This document shows positions 1 to 8,379 of a stretch of 32,451 nt of DNA, one piece after another. A program made the position numbers and the translations under genes. The stretch spans positions 1 to 32,451 of the forward strand of contig NZ_BQHI01000042.1 in NCBI RefSeq assembly GCF_021603585.1. The letters are read 5' to 3'. Positions within the stretch are counted from its first letter, which is position 1, and every line of letters starts with the position of its first letter. The notes beneath the pieces were generated by a model that was not told the origin of the DNA, made no database searches, and was given only the letters and a program-made list of their open reading frames with translations. This DNA comes from Pseudomonas sputi (GTDB lineage Bacteria > Pseudomonadota > Gammaproteobacteria > Pseudomonadales > Pseudomonadaceae).

Positions 1-1
1 G

Positions 2-31
2 CAGGGTGTGACGGCGATCGTCGAGCGCTGA
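2..31 (+). CDS. possible C-terminal end of an upstream gene
   Basis: The first bases read in frame as QGVTAIVER followed by a TGA stop at 29-31, and a terminator-like hairpin follows about a dozen bases later. This could be the tail of a plus-strand gene beginning outside the window, convergent with the chemoreceptor. Nine residues are too few to name a family, and a chance reading frame is possible. Confidence 0.3.
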   Translation, partial: QGVTAIVER

Positions 32-67
32 AAAAGCAAGACTCCCCTCTCCCCAAAGGAGAGGGGA
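31..67 (-). terminator. intrinsic terminator after the chemoreceptor gene
   Basis: A perfect 10-bp stem (43-52 with 58-67) closes a five-base loop. On the minus strand the stem is followed by a short mixed tract ending in five T residues (31-35). It lies 14 bases past the stop of the minus-strand chemoreceptor. The stem is also rich on the plus strand, so it may serve the convergent gene too. Confidence 0.65.
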
Positions 68-80
68 TTGCGAAGGTCAC

Positions 81-2027
81 TCAGGTACGGAACCTGCGTA
101 CCAACCCATCCAGCTCATTCGACAACCCCGCCAGACTCTGCGAATCCAGCCGCGCCGAATTCGCCAGTTCCGCCACCAGCTGCGCATCCCCATGAATCTG
201 GCTGATGTGCCGATTGATGTCTTCAGCCACCTGATGCTGCTCTTCCGCCGCCGTCGCAATCTGCGTGTTCATGTCGCGAATCACATCCACCGACTCTCGG
301 ATTTGACCGAAGCTTTCCCGTGCCTCGCCGATGCGTGCCACCGATTGCTGGGACACGTCGAGACTGGCGCGCATCTGCTGGGTCACCGCGCTGGTGCGTT
401 TGGCGAGGTTGCCCAGCAGCCCGTCGATTTCCGCCGTCGAATCCGCCGTGCGTTTGGCCAGTGCGCGCACCTCATCGGCCACCACCGCAAAACCTCGGCC
501 TTGCTCGCCGGCACGCGCCGCCTCGATGGCCGCGTTGAGCGCCAGCAGGTTGGTCTGTTCGGCGATGGAACGGATGGTGCCGAGGATCGACTGGATGTCG
601 TTGCTGTCGCGTTCCAGTTGTTGCATCGACTGCGCCGACTGCTCCAGTTCCTGGCTCAGTTGATCGACGCTGTGCACCGCCGCATCGATCTGCTGCTGAC
701 CTTCGCGGGCCTGGCGCTGGCCGCTGTCGGCCGACTCGGCCGCCTGGCTGCACGAGCGGGCGACTTCGTTGGCGGTGGCAACCATTTCGTGGAACGCGGT
801 CGAGACCATGTCCACCGCTTCGCGCTGGCGTCCGGCCGCTTCGGCCATGTCGCCGGAGACCCGGGTCGAACTCTGCGAAGTGGCGAGGATTTTCCCGGCC
901 GCGCCGCCGATGTGCTGGATCAGGCTGCGGATCGCGGTGAGGAACTGGTTGAACCAGTTGGCCAGTTGCGCGGTTTCGTCGCTGCCACGGATGTCGAGGT
1001 TCTTGGTCAGGTCGCCTTCGCCCTGGGCGATGCCTTCCAGACCGCTGGCCACGCTGCGGATCGGCCGCACGATGAGGCTGGCGAAGCTGGCGCCGACCAC
1101 CGCGAAGATCACCGCCAGCACGGCCGCGATGATTGCGATCAGCCAGGTGAGTTTAGTGGCCGAACTCATTACGTCGTTCTGTTTGATCAGGCCGATGAAC
1201 GTCCAGCCCAGTTGCTCCGACGGCCAGACGTTGGCCATGTAGCGCTCGCCGTTGAGCTCGACTTCCACCAGCCCTTTGCCGGCCTTGGCCAGTTGCGCGT
1301 AGCCCTCGCCGAGGCTGTCGAGCGGCTTGAAGTTGTGCTCGGGCTGCTTGGGATCGACCAGCACCGTGCCGCTGTTTTCCAGCAGCATCAGGTAGCCGCT
1401 TTCGCCCAGCTTGATCTGTTTGACGATCTCGGTGAGCTGCTTGAGGGTGACGTCGATACTGACTACGCCGCCGTTGCTGCCCAACTTGTTATCGATGGTG
1501 CGCACAGTGCTGACGTAAGTCGCATCGTCCTGTGCCCAGTAATAGGCGGCGGTGCGCAGCGGCTTGCCGGGTTTGGCCTGCGCGGCCTTGTACCACGGGC
1601 GCTGACGCGGGTCGTAGTTGTTCAGCTTGGGATCGTCGGGCCAGGAGACGTAGCCGCCGGCAGCGGTGCCGACGATTGCGTAGGCGTAGGCCGGGTGACT
1701 GTTGCCCAGGTCCTGCAGAAAGGCGAAGACCTTCTTGTCCATCTCGCCCTGCGGAATGCTTTCGGCGTTGGCGCTCATGTAGGTCTTGAGGCTGTCGTCG
1801 GTGTTCTTGATCAGCGGTTGCGTCGCCAGGTACTCGACGTTCTGGCTGATACCGTCAAAGAAAAGCTGCATGGCATTGCTGACCTGACGGATCTCGCGCC
1901 CGCTGCTGTCGACAAAATCGTCCCGGGCATCGCTGCGCAGGTTCAGTACCACCAGCGTGGCGACCAGCACCACGGGCAAGCAGGCGATGATTGCAAACGC
2001 CCAGGTCAACTTCTGTTTGATGTTCAT
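81..2027 (-). CDS. methyl-accepting chemotaxis protein, dCache amino-acid type
   Basis: This is a 648-residue inner-membrane chemoreceptor. TM1 spans about residues 8-30, a periplasmic double-Cache domain about 35-275, TM2 about 295-318, then a HAMP domain and a long cytoplasmic coiled coil. The coiled coil carries the highly conserved hairpin tip ([19 protein letters not shown]). Y138, R143 and W145 follow the Y-x4-R-x-W pattern of amino-acid-binding dCache receptors such as PctA, and D192 fits the downstream aspartate of that motif. Amino acids or related amines are therefore the likely ligands; this is inferred. The start at 2027 is chosen because TM1 follows at once and a GGAG ribosome site precedes it; the frame stays open upstream to 2327 but looks non-coding. 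There is no C-terminal CheR/CheB pentapeptide (the end is LVRRFRT). Confidence 0.93.
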   Translation of the reverse strand: MNIKQKLTWAFAIIACLPVVLVATLVVLNLRSDARDDFVDSSGREIRQVSNAMQLFFDGISQNVEYLATQPLIKNTDDSLKTYMSANAESIPQGEMDKKVFAFLQDLGNSHPAYAYAIVGTAAGGYVSWPDDPKLNNYDPRQRPWYKAAQAKPGKPLRTAAYYWAQDDATYVSTVRTIDNKLGSNGGVVSIDVTLKQLTEIVKQIKLGESGYLMLLENSGTVLVDPKQPEHNFKPLDSLGEGYAQLAKAGKGLVEVELNGERYMANVWPSEQLGWTFIGLIKQNDVMSSATKLTWLIAIIAAVLAVIFAVVGASFASLIVRPIRSVASGLEGIAQGEGDLTKNLDIRGSDETAQLANWFNQFLTAIRSLIQHIGGAAGKILATSQSSTRVSGDMAEAAGRQREAVDMVSTAFHEMVATANEVARSCSQAAESADSGQRQAREGQQQIDAAVHSVDQLSQELEQSAQSMQQLERDSNDIQSILGTIRSIAEQTNLLALNAAIEAARAGEQGRGFAVVADEVRALAKRTADSTAEIDGLLGNLAKRTSAVTQQMRASLDVSQQSVARIGEARESFGQIRESVDVIRDMNTQIATAAEEQHQVAEDINRHISQIHGDAQLVAELANSARLDSQSLAGLSNELDGLVRRFRT

Positions 2028-2472
2028 CCGCGCTCCAGATTTTCTTGTAGGCCCACGCAGTGCAGATGACTCGCGGTAATTGGCAGCCGAAAAACGTTGT
2101 TTTTCACCCGTTTCCTTGAGTGCGGCATCGAAAGTTTTTGTTGGAACGATTGTCGGACAAATCCCTCTGTCTCTGAGGAATTCGGCTGCGTGAAGGGGAA
2201 ATTGAGGCCGGAAGAGAAAATTCTTACGAGTCGCGTGCGGCTGGATGTCAGATTCTGTCGCAAATGCCCTCAAGTCCTGTCGCCAACAACTTCGACAGCC
2301 TCGGCTATGATTCGCAGCGGTCGCCAACGAGGCTCCGGTCGGCCCGGTTTATCCGGCACAGTGTGTGTATCCACAGGTTCACAGGTCGGCAACCCCTCCC
2401 CGTGATGCGAGGATTGCCGTATAACGAATGACATTCGCGTGTTTGGTAATAAAGGACCCACAATAAAAGCTG
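2028..2472. other. divergent intergenic region, chemoreceptor / RIO kinase
   Basis: These 445 bases separate two divergent genes, and I see no convincing gene in them. They hold the possible chemoreceptor promoter, a near-DnaA-box (GTATCCACA) at about 2368, and a short perfect palindrome, CGAATG-A-CATTCG, at 2425-2437. A TAATAA hexamer at 2447-2452 could be the -10 element for the kinase gene. Confidence 0.5.
2077..2103 (-). promoter_or_regulatory. possible sigma-28 (FliA) promoter of the chemoreceptor
   Basis: On the minus strand AAAA, 15 bases, then GCCAATTA resembles the flagellar sigma factor consensus TAAA-N15-GCCGATAA (3 of 4 and 6 of 8 matches). It ends about 50 bases before the start codon. 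Chemoreceptors are often in this regulon, but the match is imperfect. Confidence 0.3.
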
Positions 2473-3369
2473 ATGAAGACTCCAAAACGCATTGAACCCC
2501 TGATCGAGGACGGTCTGGTCGACGAAGTGCTGCGTCCACTCATGAGTGGCAAAGAAGCAGCTGTTTATGTGGTGCGCTGCGGTAATCAGTTACGTTGCGC
2601 AAAGGTCTACAAGGAGGCGAACAAACGCAGTTTCCGCCAGGCAGCCGAGTATCAGGAAGGCCGCAAGGTTCGCAACAGCCGACAGGCCCGGGCGATGGCC
2701 AAGGGCTCCAAGTTCGGGCGCAAGGAAGCCGAAGACGCCTGGCAGAACGCCGAAGTCGCGGCGCTGTTCCGCCTGGCCAACGCCGGGGTGCGCGTGCCCA
2801 AGCCGTACGACTTCCTCGAAGGCGTGCTGCTGATGGAACTGGTGGCCGATGAATACGGCGATGCCGCGCCGCGTCTGAACGACGTGGTGCTGGAGCCGGA
2901 CCAGGCCCGCGAATATCACGCGTTCCTGATTTCGCAGATCGTGCTGATGCTGTGTACCGGTCTGGTGCACGGTGACCTCTCGGAGTTCAACGTGCTGCTG
3001 ACGCCGACCGGGCCGGTCATCATTGATCTGCCGCAAGCGGTGGACGCCGCCGGCAACAACCACGCGTTCAGCATGCTCGAGCGTGACGTAGGCAACATGG
3101 CGTCGTACTTCGGCCGGTTCGCCCCAGAGTTGAAGAAGACCAAATACGCCAAGGAAATGTGGGCGTTGTACGAAGCGGGTACGTTGCACCCGGCCAGCGT
3201 GCTGACCGGCGAGTTTGACGATCCCGAGGACCTGGCCGATGTCGGCGGGGTGCTGCGCGAGATCGAAGCGGCGCGTCTGGATGAGGAGCGCAAGCAAGCC
3301 ATCCGTGCGGCGGACGACGAGCCCAAGGGCAAGTCCGACGAACCGCCTCCGCCACCGTGGATGCAGTGA
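2473..3369 (+). CDS. RIO-family serine protein kinase
   Basis: This 298-residue protein has the minimal RIO1/RIO kinase fold. The nucleotide loop is SGKEAAVYVV at residues 25-34, the likely ATP-anchoring lysine is K44 in CAKVYK, the catalytic loop is HGDLSEFN at 166-173 with D168, and the metal-binding aspartate is D185 in IIDLPQ. The C-terminal tail is charged and proline-rich. Archaeal and eukaryotic RIO proteins act in small-subunit ribosome maturation; the substrate of the bacterial branch is not known to me. The ATG at 2473 has no strong ribosome site (AAAAGC precedes it), but the N-terminal sequence looks genuine. A strong terminator follows directly, so it is probably monocistronic. 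Confidence 0.9.
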   Translation: MKTPKRIEPLIEDGLVDEVLRPLMSGKEAAVYVVRCGNQLRCAKVYKEANKRSFRQAAEYQEGRKVRNSRQARAMAKGSKFGRKEAEDAWQNAEVAALFRLANAGVRVPKPYDFLEGVLLMELVADEYGDAAPRLNDVVLEPDQAREYHAFLISQIVLMLCTGLVHGDLSEFNVLLTPTGPVIIDLPQAVDAAGNNHAFSMLERDVGNMASYFGRFAPELKKTKYAKEMWALYEAGTLHPASVLTGEFDDPEDLADVGGVLREIEAARLDEERKQAIRAADDEPKGKSDEPPPPPWMQ

Positions 3370-3382
3370 GCACCTGAAAAAG

Positions 3383-3406
3383 AAAACCCGGCTTCGGCCG
3401 GGTTTT
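3383..3406 (+). terminator. intrinsic terminator after the RIO kinase
   Basis: A perfect 10-bp stem (3383-3392 with 3397-3406) with a stable TTCG tetraloop ends in TTTT. It begins 14 bases past the kinase stop and precedes the MFS gene. Confidence 0.85.
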
Positions 3407-3425
3407 ACACATTCAAGGATTGATA

Positions 3426-4643
3426 GTGATCACCACTTCCCGCAATGCCCGGCTGATCATCACGGCCCGGCTGATTTCCGATTTCGGCGCGTTCCTGAAC
3501 ATGGTTGCGCTGGCCACTTATGTCTATCTGCTGAGCAACAGCGCGATGAGCGTGGGGATCTTCCTGGCCAGTCGGGTGGGTGGCGGGATTTTCGCCAGCC
3601 TGATCGGCACCGCGTTTTATCGTCGATGCAGCGGTCGTTTGCCGTTGATTGCCTTCGATCTGCTGCGTGCTGCTGTGCTCGGATTGTTGCTGATCGTCCC
3701 GGTCAGTCAGCAGGCGTTGTGGCTGCCGCTGATTGCGTTCGGCCTGGGCTTTGGCAATTCGATGTTCGCCATTGGCCTCAACAGTCAGTTGCCGCGCTTG
3801 ATCGAGCCGGCGCAGTTGCTCAAGACCAATGCGTGGATCACGTCCGCCTCGTCCATGGCGATGGTCGGCGGCAGTCTGGTGTCCGGGTTGCTGGTCGCGG
3901 GATTTGGTTTTGAAACGGTGTTCGCGCTGAATGCGCTGACCTATCTGTTGGCGGCGCTGTTGATTGCGCCGCTGCGCTTCAGCGCACCGGAACCCGTCAA
4001 CGAATCCAGCGCTGAGCGCAGCGAATGGGCAGCCTTGCTGCAGGGCCTGCGCAGTGCCCCGGTGGTGGCCGCGATGCTGGCGGTGACCATGGCCGACACC
4101 CTTGGCAGCGCTGCGCACAACGTCGGCTTTCCGATCATTTCCAAACTGCTGACACCGGACTCGGCCAGCACCACGCTGGGCCTGATGCTCGCGGTGTGGG
4201 CCATCGGCAAACTGCTCGGCGCGCGGATCGCCAGTCGTCTGAACGGCGCCGACAACATTCATCTGGAACGGCGCTACTTCGGCGGCGTGTTGTTGATGTC
4301 CTGCGGTTTTATCCTGATGTTCCAGCAGCACAGCGTTGTCGGTCTGTTGCTCTTTTCGCTGCCGGCCGGGTTGGGCGACGGCTTCTCGGAAGTCGGCTTG
4401 ATGTCTCGTCTGCAGCGGGAGCCGGAGCCTTTGCGCCTGCCGATCTTCAGCTTTCTGACGTTGTTGCAGATGACCGGATTCGGCGTCGGCATGCTGATCG
4501 CCGCACCGTTCTATGACTGGTGGGCGCCGGGTGCCGTGGTGCTGTTGTTCCACGGCATTCCTCTTGCCACTGTGCTGTCGATGAAGGTCCTGCTGCTCAG
4601 ACGCGGGCGGGATGCGCGCAGCAGCCCGACGCCAGTTCCTTGA
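3426..4643 (+). CDS. MFS transporter, EntS/arabinose-efflux-like
   Basis: This is a roughly 405-residue major facilitator with about 12 hydrophobic segments and a central polar loop near residues 185-205. The overall character resembles the exporter branch often labelled MFS_1/MFS_3, and the substrate cannot be read from the sequence. I prefer the GTG at 3426, because AAGGA at 3415-3419 sits six bases upstream. The in-frame TTG at 3420 would overlap that ribosome site. The 3' end overlaps the convergent cueR gene by 47 bases, so the two transcripts are antisense there. Confidence 0.85.
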   Translation: MITTSRNARLIITARLISDFGAFLNMVALATYVYLLSNSAMSVGIFLASRVGGGIFASLIGTAFYRRCSGRLPLIAFDLLRAAVLGLLLIVPVSQQALWLPLIAFGLGFGNSMFAIGLNSQLPRLIEPAQLLKTNAWITSASSMAMVGGSLVSGLLVAGFGFETVFALNALTYLLAALLIAPLRFSAPEPVNESSAERSEWAALLQGLRSAPVVAAMLAVTMADTLGSAAHNVGFPIISKLLTPDSASTTLGLMLAVWAIGKLLGARIASRLNGADNIHLERRYFGGVLLMSCGFILMFQQHSVVGLLLFSLPAGLGDGFSEVGLMSRLQREPEPLRLPIFSFLTLLQMTGFGVGMLIAAPFYDWWAPGAVVLLFHGIPLATVLSMKVLLLRRGRDARSSPTPVP

Positions 4644-5010
4644 GGATCGGGCAGTCCGGGCGATGGTCGCCGTGGCAGTGTTCCACCAGATCCTGCAGGG
4701 TGTCGCGCAGTTCGCCCAGTTCGCGAATCTTCTGATTCAGCTCGTCGATGTGCTGGCGGGCCAGGGCCTTCACATCGGCGCTGGCGCGCTGGCGATCCTG
4801 CCAGAGGGTCAGCAGCTTGCCGACTTCCTCCAGTGAAAAGCCCAGGTCCCGCGAACGCTTGATGAACGCCAGCGTGTGCAGATCATCGTCGCCGTAGACG
4901 CGATAACCGCTGTCGGTGCGATGGGCGGCCTTTAGCAGGCCGATCGATTCGTAATACCGGATCATCTTCGCGCTCAGGCCGCTGTGGCGGGCCGCTTGGC
5001 CGATGTTCAT
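4597..5010 (-). CDS. cueR: Cu(I)-responsive MerR-family regulator CueR
   Basis: This 137-residue MerR-family activator has an N-terminal winged helix (residues 1-70), a long dimerisation helix and a C-terminal metal loop. The metal loop has C112 and C120 in [11 protein letters not shown], the exact spacing of E. coli CueR. S77, typical of monovalent-metal sensors, is present. The C-terminal tail adds two adjacent cysteines and a histidine (CCAH). Its ATG overlaps the copA stop by four bases (ATGA), so the two are translationally coupled and cueR is probably autoregulated from the copA promoter. Copper (also silver or gold) binding would activate the two promoters described at 7430 and 8003. 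Confidence 0.96.
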   Translation of the reverse strand: MNIGQAARHSGLSAKMIRYYESIGLLKAAHRTDSGYRVYGDDDLHTLAFIKRSRDLGFSLEEVGKLLTLWQDRQRASADVKALARQHIDELNQKIRELGELRDTLQDLVEHCHGDHRPDCPILKELASGCCAHPARV

Positions 5011-7400
5011 CGGTTGTCCTCCAGATCCTTGGGTTTCCAGGTTTTCAACAGTAGCGCATTGCTGACCACGCTGACGCTCGACAGGGCCATCGCCGCGCCG
5101 GCCAGCACCGGATTGAGGAAGCCGAACGCCGCCAGCGGAATGCCGATCAGGTTGTAGACGAAGGCCCAGAACAGGTTCTGGCGGATCTTCGCGTAGGTCT
5201 TGCGGCTGATCTCCAGAGCAGCCGGCACCAGCCGGGGGTCGCCGCGCATCAGGGTGATGCCGGCGGCGTGCATGGCCACGTCGGTGCCGCCGCCCATGGC
5301 GATGCCGATGTCGGCCGCCGCCAGCGCCGGGGCGTCGTTGATGCCGTCGCCGACCATGGCCACGACTCCGGTTTTCTTCAGCTCGGCGACGGTGGCAGCC
5401 TTTTCCGCCGGCAGCACTTCGGCGTGGACGTTCTCGATGCCCAGCGCTTCGGCAACCACTCGGGCGCTGCCGCGGTTGTCGCCGGTCAACAGGTGGCTGT
5501 GGATGTGCTGGGCCGCCAGTTGTTGCACCGCGTGCAGCGCGCCGGGCTTGAGGGTGTCGCCGAAGGCGAACAGCCCGAGCACGCGGGGTTCCGGACTTTG
5601 CTCGATCAGCCAGGACAGCGTGCGGCCTTCGGTTTCCCAGGCCTTGGCCGATTCGCTCAGGGTTGCGGCGTTCAGACCGCTTTCTTCCAGCAAGCGCCGG
5701 TTGCCCAGGGCCAGGCGCCGGCCGTCGAGGCTGCCGGCGATACCGCGTCCGGTCAGGGATTGGCTGTCGCTGACATCGGGCACGTTCAGATGGCGTTCGG
5801 CACAGGCATCCAGCACCGCTTTGGCCAGCGGATGCTCACTGCCGCGTTGCAGCGCACCGGCTGCTGTCAGCAGGGCGTTTTCGTCACCGTCGATCGCACT
5901 CAAATGTGCGATGCGCGGCGTGCCGGAAGTCAGGGTGCCAGTCTTGTCGAACACCACGGCGCTGACTTGATGGGCACGTTCCAGTGCTTCGGCGTCCTTG
6001 ATCAGAATCCCGTGCCGCGCCGCCACGCCAGTGCCGGCCATGATTGCGGTCGGTGTCGCCAGGCCGAGTGCGCATGGGCAGGCGATCACCAGCACCGCGA
6101 CGGCATTGATCAGCGCGGTTTCCAGCGGCGCGCCGTACAGCCACCAGCCAATCAGCGTGGCCAGGGCCAGCAGCAATACGGTCGGTACGAACACCTGACT
6201 GACTTTATCCACCAGTTTCTGGATCGGCGCTTTCGCGGCCTGGGCGTCTTCCACCAAGCGAATGATCCGTGCCAGCACACTCTCTGCGCCAAGCGCCGTG
6301 GTGCTCACCAGCAAGCGGCCTTCGCCGTTGATCGCTCCGCCGGTGACCTTGTCGCCCGGCTGTTTGGGCACTGGCAGGCTTTCGCCGCTGATCAGCGCTT
6401 CATCGGCGTGGCTCTGGCCTTCCAGCACTTCGCCGTCCACCGGGAAGCGTTCACCGGGTTTGACCAATACAAGATCGCCAAGGCGCAGGGCACTGATGGC
6501 GACATCCTGTTCGCGGCCATCGATGACTTGAATCGCCCGCTCCGGCCGCAACGCTTCCAGTGCGCGGATGGCGCTGGCGGTCTGATGCTTGGCGCGGCTT
6601 TCAAGGTATTTGCCGAGCAGCACCAGCGCGATGACCACTGCCGAGGCCTCGAAATACAAATGCGGCATGCGCCCGTCAGCAGTCGCCCATTCGTAGAGAC
6701 TCAGGCCATAACCGGCGCTCGTGCCCAGGGCTACCAGCAAATCCATGTTGCCGGCGCCTGCGCGTACGGCTTTCCACGCGGCCACATAAAAACGTGCGCC
6801 GAAAATGAATTGCACCGGGGTCGCGAGGGCGAATTGCGCCCAGGCCGGCAGCATCCAGTGTATGCCGAACGGTTGCAGCAGCATCGGCAGCACCAGCGGC
6901 AAGGCGAGGGTGATGGCGCAGATCAGCGCCCAGCGCTCATGGTTCAGGCGTTGCTGGCGATTGTCGGTTTGCGGGTGTTCGGCTTCGAAGAGGCTGGCCG
7001 AATAACCGGCCTTGCTCACGGCGGCGATCAGGATCTGTGGGTCTACAGCGCCGAGCAATTCGAGATGAGCGCGCTCATTGGCGAGGTTGACGCTGACGCT
7101 TTTCACCCCCGCAACCTTGTTCAGGGCGCGCTCGACGCGACCGACGCAGGAGGCACAGGTCATGCCGTCGATGTTCAATTCCACGGTTTGCTGCGGCACG
7201 CTGTAACCGGCGCGCTCGACTGCCGCCATCAGCGCCGGCAGGCTGTCGCCGGGGGCCTGCACCCGGGCCTGTTCGGTGGCGAGGTTGACGCTGACGGCAC
7301 TGGCGCCGCTGACTTTGCTCAACGCCCGCTCGACACGACCGGCACAACTGGCGCAGGTCATGCCGCTGATGGGCAGATCGAAGGTGATGGAATCGGACAT
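5007..7400 (-). CDS. copA: Cu(I)-exporting P1B-type ATPase
   Basis: This 797-residue inner-membrane ATPase pumps cytoplasmic Cu(I) outward. It has two N-terminal HMA domains with GMTCASC motifs (C16/C19 and C82/C85), then eight predicted membrane segments. The transmembrane metal site is CPC at 441-443, the actuator motif is SGES at 338-341, the phosphorylation site is D485 in DKTGTLT, and the hinge motif is GDGINDAP near residue 690. Length and architecture are those of CueA/CopA. The ATG at 7400 has AGGGAG upstream. It is transcribed from a CueR-type promoter and is followed by cueR. Confidence 0.97.
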   Translation of the reverse strand: MSDSITFDLPISGMTCASCAGRVERALSKVSGASAVSVNLATEQARVQAPGDSLPALMAAVERAGYSVPQQTVELNIDGMTCASCVGRVERALNKVAGVKSVSVNLANERAHLELLGAVDPQILIAAVSKAGYSASLFEAEHPQTDNRQQRLNHERWALICAITLALPLVLPMLLQPFGIHWMLPAWAQFALATPVQFIFGARFYVAAWKAVRAGAGNMDLLVALGTSAGYGLSLYEWATADGRMPHLYFEASAVVIALVLLGKYLESRAKHQTASAIRALEALRPERAIQVIDGREQDVAISALRLGDLVLVKPGERFPVDGEVLEGQSHADEALISGESLPVPKQPGDKVTGGAINGEGRLLVSTTALGAESVLARIIRLVEDAQAAKAPIQKLVDKVSQVFVPTVLLLALATLIGWWLYGAPLETALINAVAVLVIACPCALGLATPTAIMAGTGVAARHGILIKDAEALERAHQVSAVVFDKTGTLTSGTPRIAHLSAIDGDENALLTAAGALQRGSEHPLAKAVLDACAERHLNVPDVSDSQSLTGRGIAGSLDGRRLALGNRRLLEESGLNAATLSESAKAWETEGRTLSWLIEQSPEPRVLGLFAFGDTLKPGALHAVQQLAAQHIHSHLLTGDNRGSARVVAEALGIENVHAEVLPAEKAATVAELKKTGVVAMVGDGINDAPALAAADIGIAMGGGTDVAMHAAGITLMRGDPRLVPAALEISRKTYAKIRQNLFWAFVYNLIGIPLAAFGFLNPVLAGAAMALSSVSVVSNALLLKTWKPKDLEDNR

Positions 7401-7429
7401 CGGTCGTACTCCCTGTAGAAGATGCCTAC

Positions 7430-7460
7430 AGGATCAACCTTGCCATGCTGGCAAGGTCAA
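7430..7460 (-). promoter_or_regulatory. CueR-type promoter and operator of copA
   Basis: On the minus strand the -35 TTGACC (7455-7460) and the -10 GATCCT (7430-7435) are separated by 19 bases, the over-long spacer typical of MerR-family promoters. The spacer region carries the perfect dyad ACCTTGCC-N5-GGCAAGGT (7437-7457), the usual CueR box. The -10 lies about 30 bases before the copA start. Confidence 0.9.
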
Positions 7461-7502
7461 GTGCTCGTTTTCGCTACCCGCCGCCCCACTCGCCCGATCG
7501 TC

Positions 7503-7519
7503 CCCACGCAGAGCGTGGG
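7503..7519. repeat. intergenic palindrome, CCCACGC-AGA-GCGTGGG
   Basis: A perfect 7-bp inverted repeat around AGA. Near-identical copies occur at 17032-17052 and 19554-19584. This one lies between the copA promoter and the end of the small secreted protein gene (minus strand), where it could also act as a terminator stem. It belongs to a family common between genes of fluorescent pseudomonads. Confidence 0.8.
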
Positions 7520-7531
7520 AACAAGCGTGCC

Positions 7532-7915
7532 TCAATAGCCGAGGCCGGTCGGCTTGAGGTACATGCCTTCCTGGTTCATTGCGATGCGGAATTTCAGGAT
7601 GTCGCCGGCACGCACTTTGATCTCCTGCGAGCCCGGCGCGAGCATGCCCGGGTTGCAACCCGGCATCTGTCCCGGCAGCAGTTTCAGGCGCAGCGAGACA
7701 TTGCCCGGCGGCAGGTTGAACGACGTGCTTTGCTCCTGGAACAGGCGCGCCGACAGTTGATCCTGGATGTACACGCCGATTTCGCAGGAGGTCGCCACTT
7801 CCAGGCGCTCTCGGGAAATGATCAGCACCCCATAATCTTCCCCGGCGGCATGCACCGAAGGAATCGCGGCAAAGAGGCTGAGAAAGCCAAACAGGCTGAA
7901 AGCTGACCAGCGCAT
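7532..7915 (-). CDS. small secreted protein of unknown function
   Basis: This is a 127-residue protein. The first about 21 residues form a signal peptide (a hydrophobic run ending SVHA-A), so it is probably periplasmic. The mature part has a cysteine pair (C43 and about C86) and a mixed beta-like pattern, but no metal-binding His/Met cluster. I do not recognise a named family. The start at 7915 is chosen because of the signal peptide and an AGGAG site upstream; a longer frame reaches back to 8047 across the copZ promoter and is unlikely. It sits between copA and copZ, divergent from copZ, so a copper link is suggested by position only. Confidence 0.8.
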   Translation of the reverse strand: MRWSAFSLFGFLSLFAAIPSVHAAGEDYGVLIISRERLEVATSCEIGVYIQDQLSARLFQEQSTSFNLPPGNVSLRLKLLPGQMPGCNPGMLAPGSQEIKVRAGDILKFRIAMNQEGMYLKPTGLGY

Positions 7916-8002
7916 GGCTGAATCTCCTGAATTCATGTCATTGATGCGTGCAGCTTGGCCGAGCGTGGCGCCGATTGCCAGCCCGGCAGTTTTTTGCAGA
8001 AC

Positions 8003-8033
8003 TTGACCTTGCCATCGTGGCAAGCTCGAAACT
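8003..8033 (+). promoter_or_regulatory. CueR-type promoter and operator of copZ
   Basis: The -35 TTGACC (8003-8008) is followed by a 19-base spacer and GAAACT (8028-8033). The dyad ACCTTGCC-N5-GGCAAGCT (8006-8026) differs from the copA operator in one arm only. The same left arm, same spacing and plus orientation point to CueR activation of copZ. The -10 match is weak, as expected for an activator-dependent promoter. Confidence 0.82.
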
Positions 8034-8063
8034 GCCGGCAACCTCACTCAAAGGAGTCATTCC

Positions 8064-8261
8064 ATGCAAGTGTTCACTGTTGAAGGCATGTCTTGCGGTC
8101 ACTGTGTCAAAGCCGTCACCCAGGCGGTGCAGAGCAAGGATCCGGCCGCCAGCGTGCGGGTCGATCTGGCGGCGAAGGAAGTCGGCGTCGAAAGTGCGCT
8201 GAGCGCCGAGCAGGTCATCGAAGCGATCAGCGAAGAGGGTTACGTCATCAAACTCGCCTGA
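8064..8261 (+). CDS. copZ: copper chaperone CopZ
   Basis: This 65-residue single HMA-domain protein has the Cu(I)-binding motif MSCGHC at residues 9-14. It carries Cu(I) in the cytoplasm and delivers it to the CopA ATPase. The beta-alpha-beta-beta-alpha-beta length matches the family. A strong AAAGGAG site (8050-8056) precedes the ATG. Its own CueR-type promoter lies 30 bases upstream, so it is regulated with copA although it is on the opposite strand. The motif contains His between the cysteines (CGHC), a common CopZ variant. Confidence 0.95.
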   Translation: MQVFTVEGMSCGHCVKAVTQAVQSKDPAASVRVDLAAKEVGVESALSAEQVIEAISEEGYVIKLA

Positions 8262-8379
8262 TCTTTTTTAATAGTTAGCGAGCTATCGGAATGTTCAAGG
8301 CGTCCTCGCCCGGCTAGACTGTCGGGCTGCACTTTCTACCAAAGTGCCCACCCCACTGCCTGCCGGACCTGGACGCCTG

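Noticed and set aside
192-2069. A long plus-strand open frame (625 codons) antisense to the chemoreceptor
   Set aside because: It is the mirror of a GC-rich coding strand. Its product is rich in His, Arg and Gln with no domain, and the chemoreceptor on the other strand is unambiguous. The same holds for the long antisense frames over copA, 8-oxoguanine deaminase, the ABC ATPase and the semialdehyde dehydrogenase.
2028-2327. N-terminal extension of the chemoreceptor frame
   Set aside because: The extension is Arg/Cys-rich with no family likeness, whereas the start at 2027 has a ribosome site and is followed by the first membrane segment.
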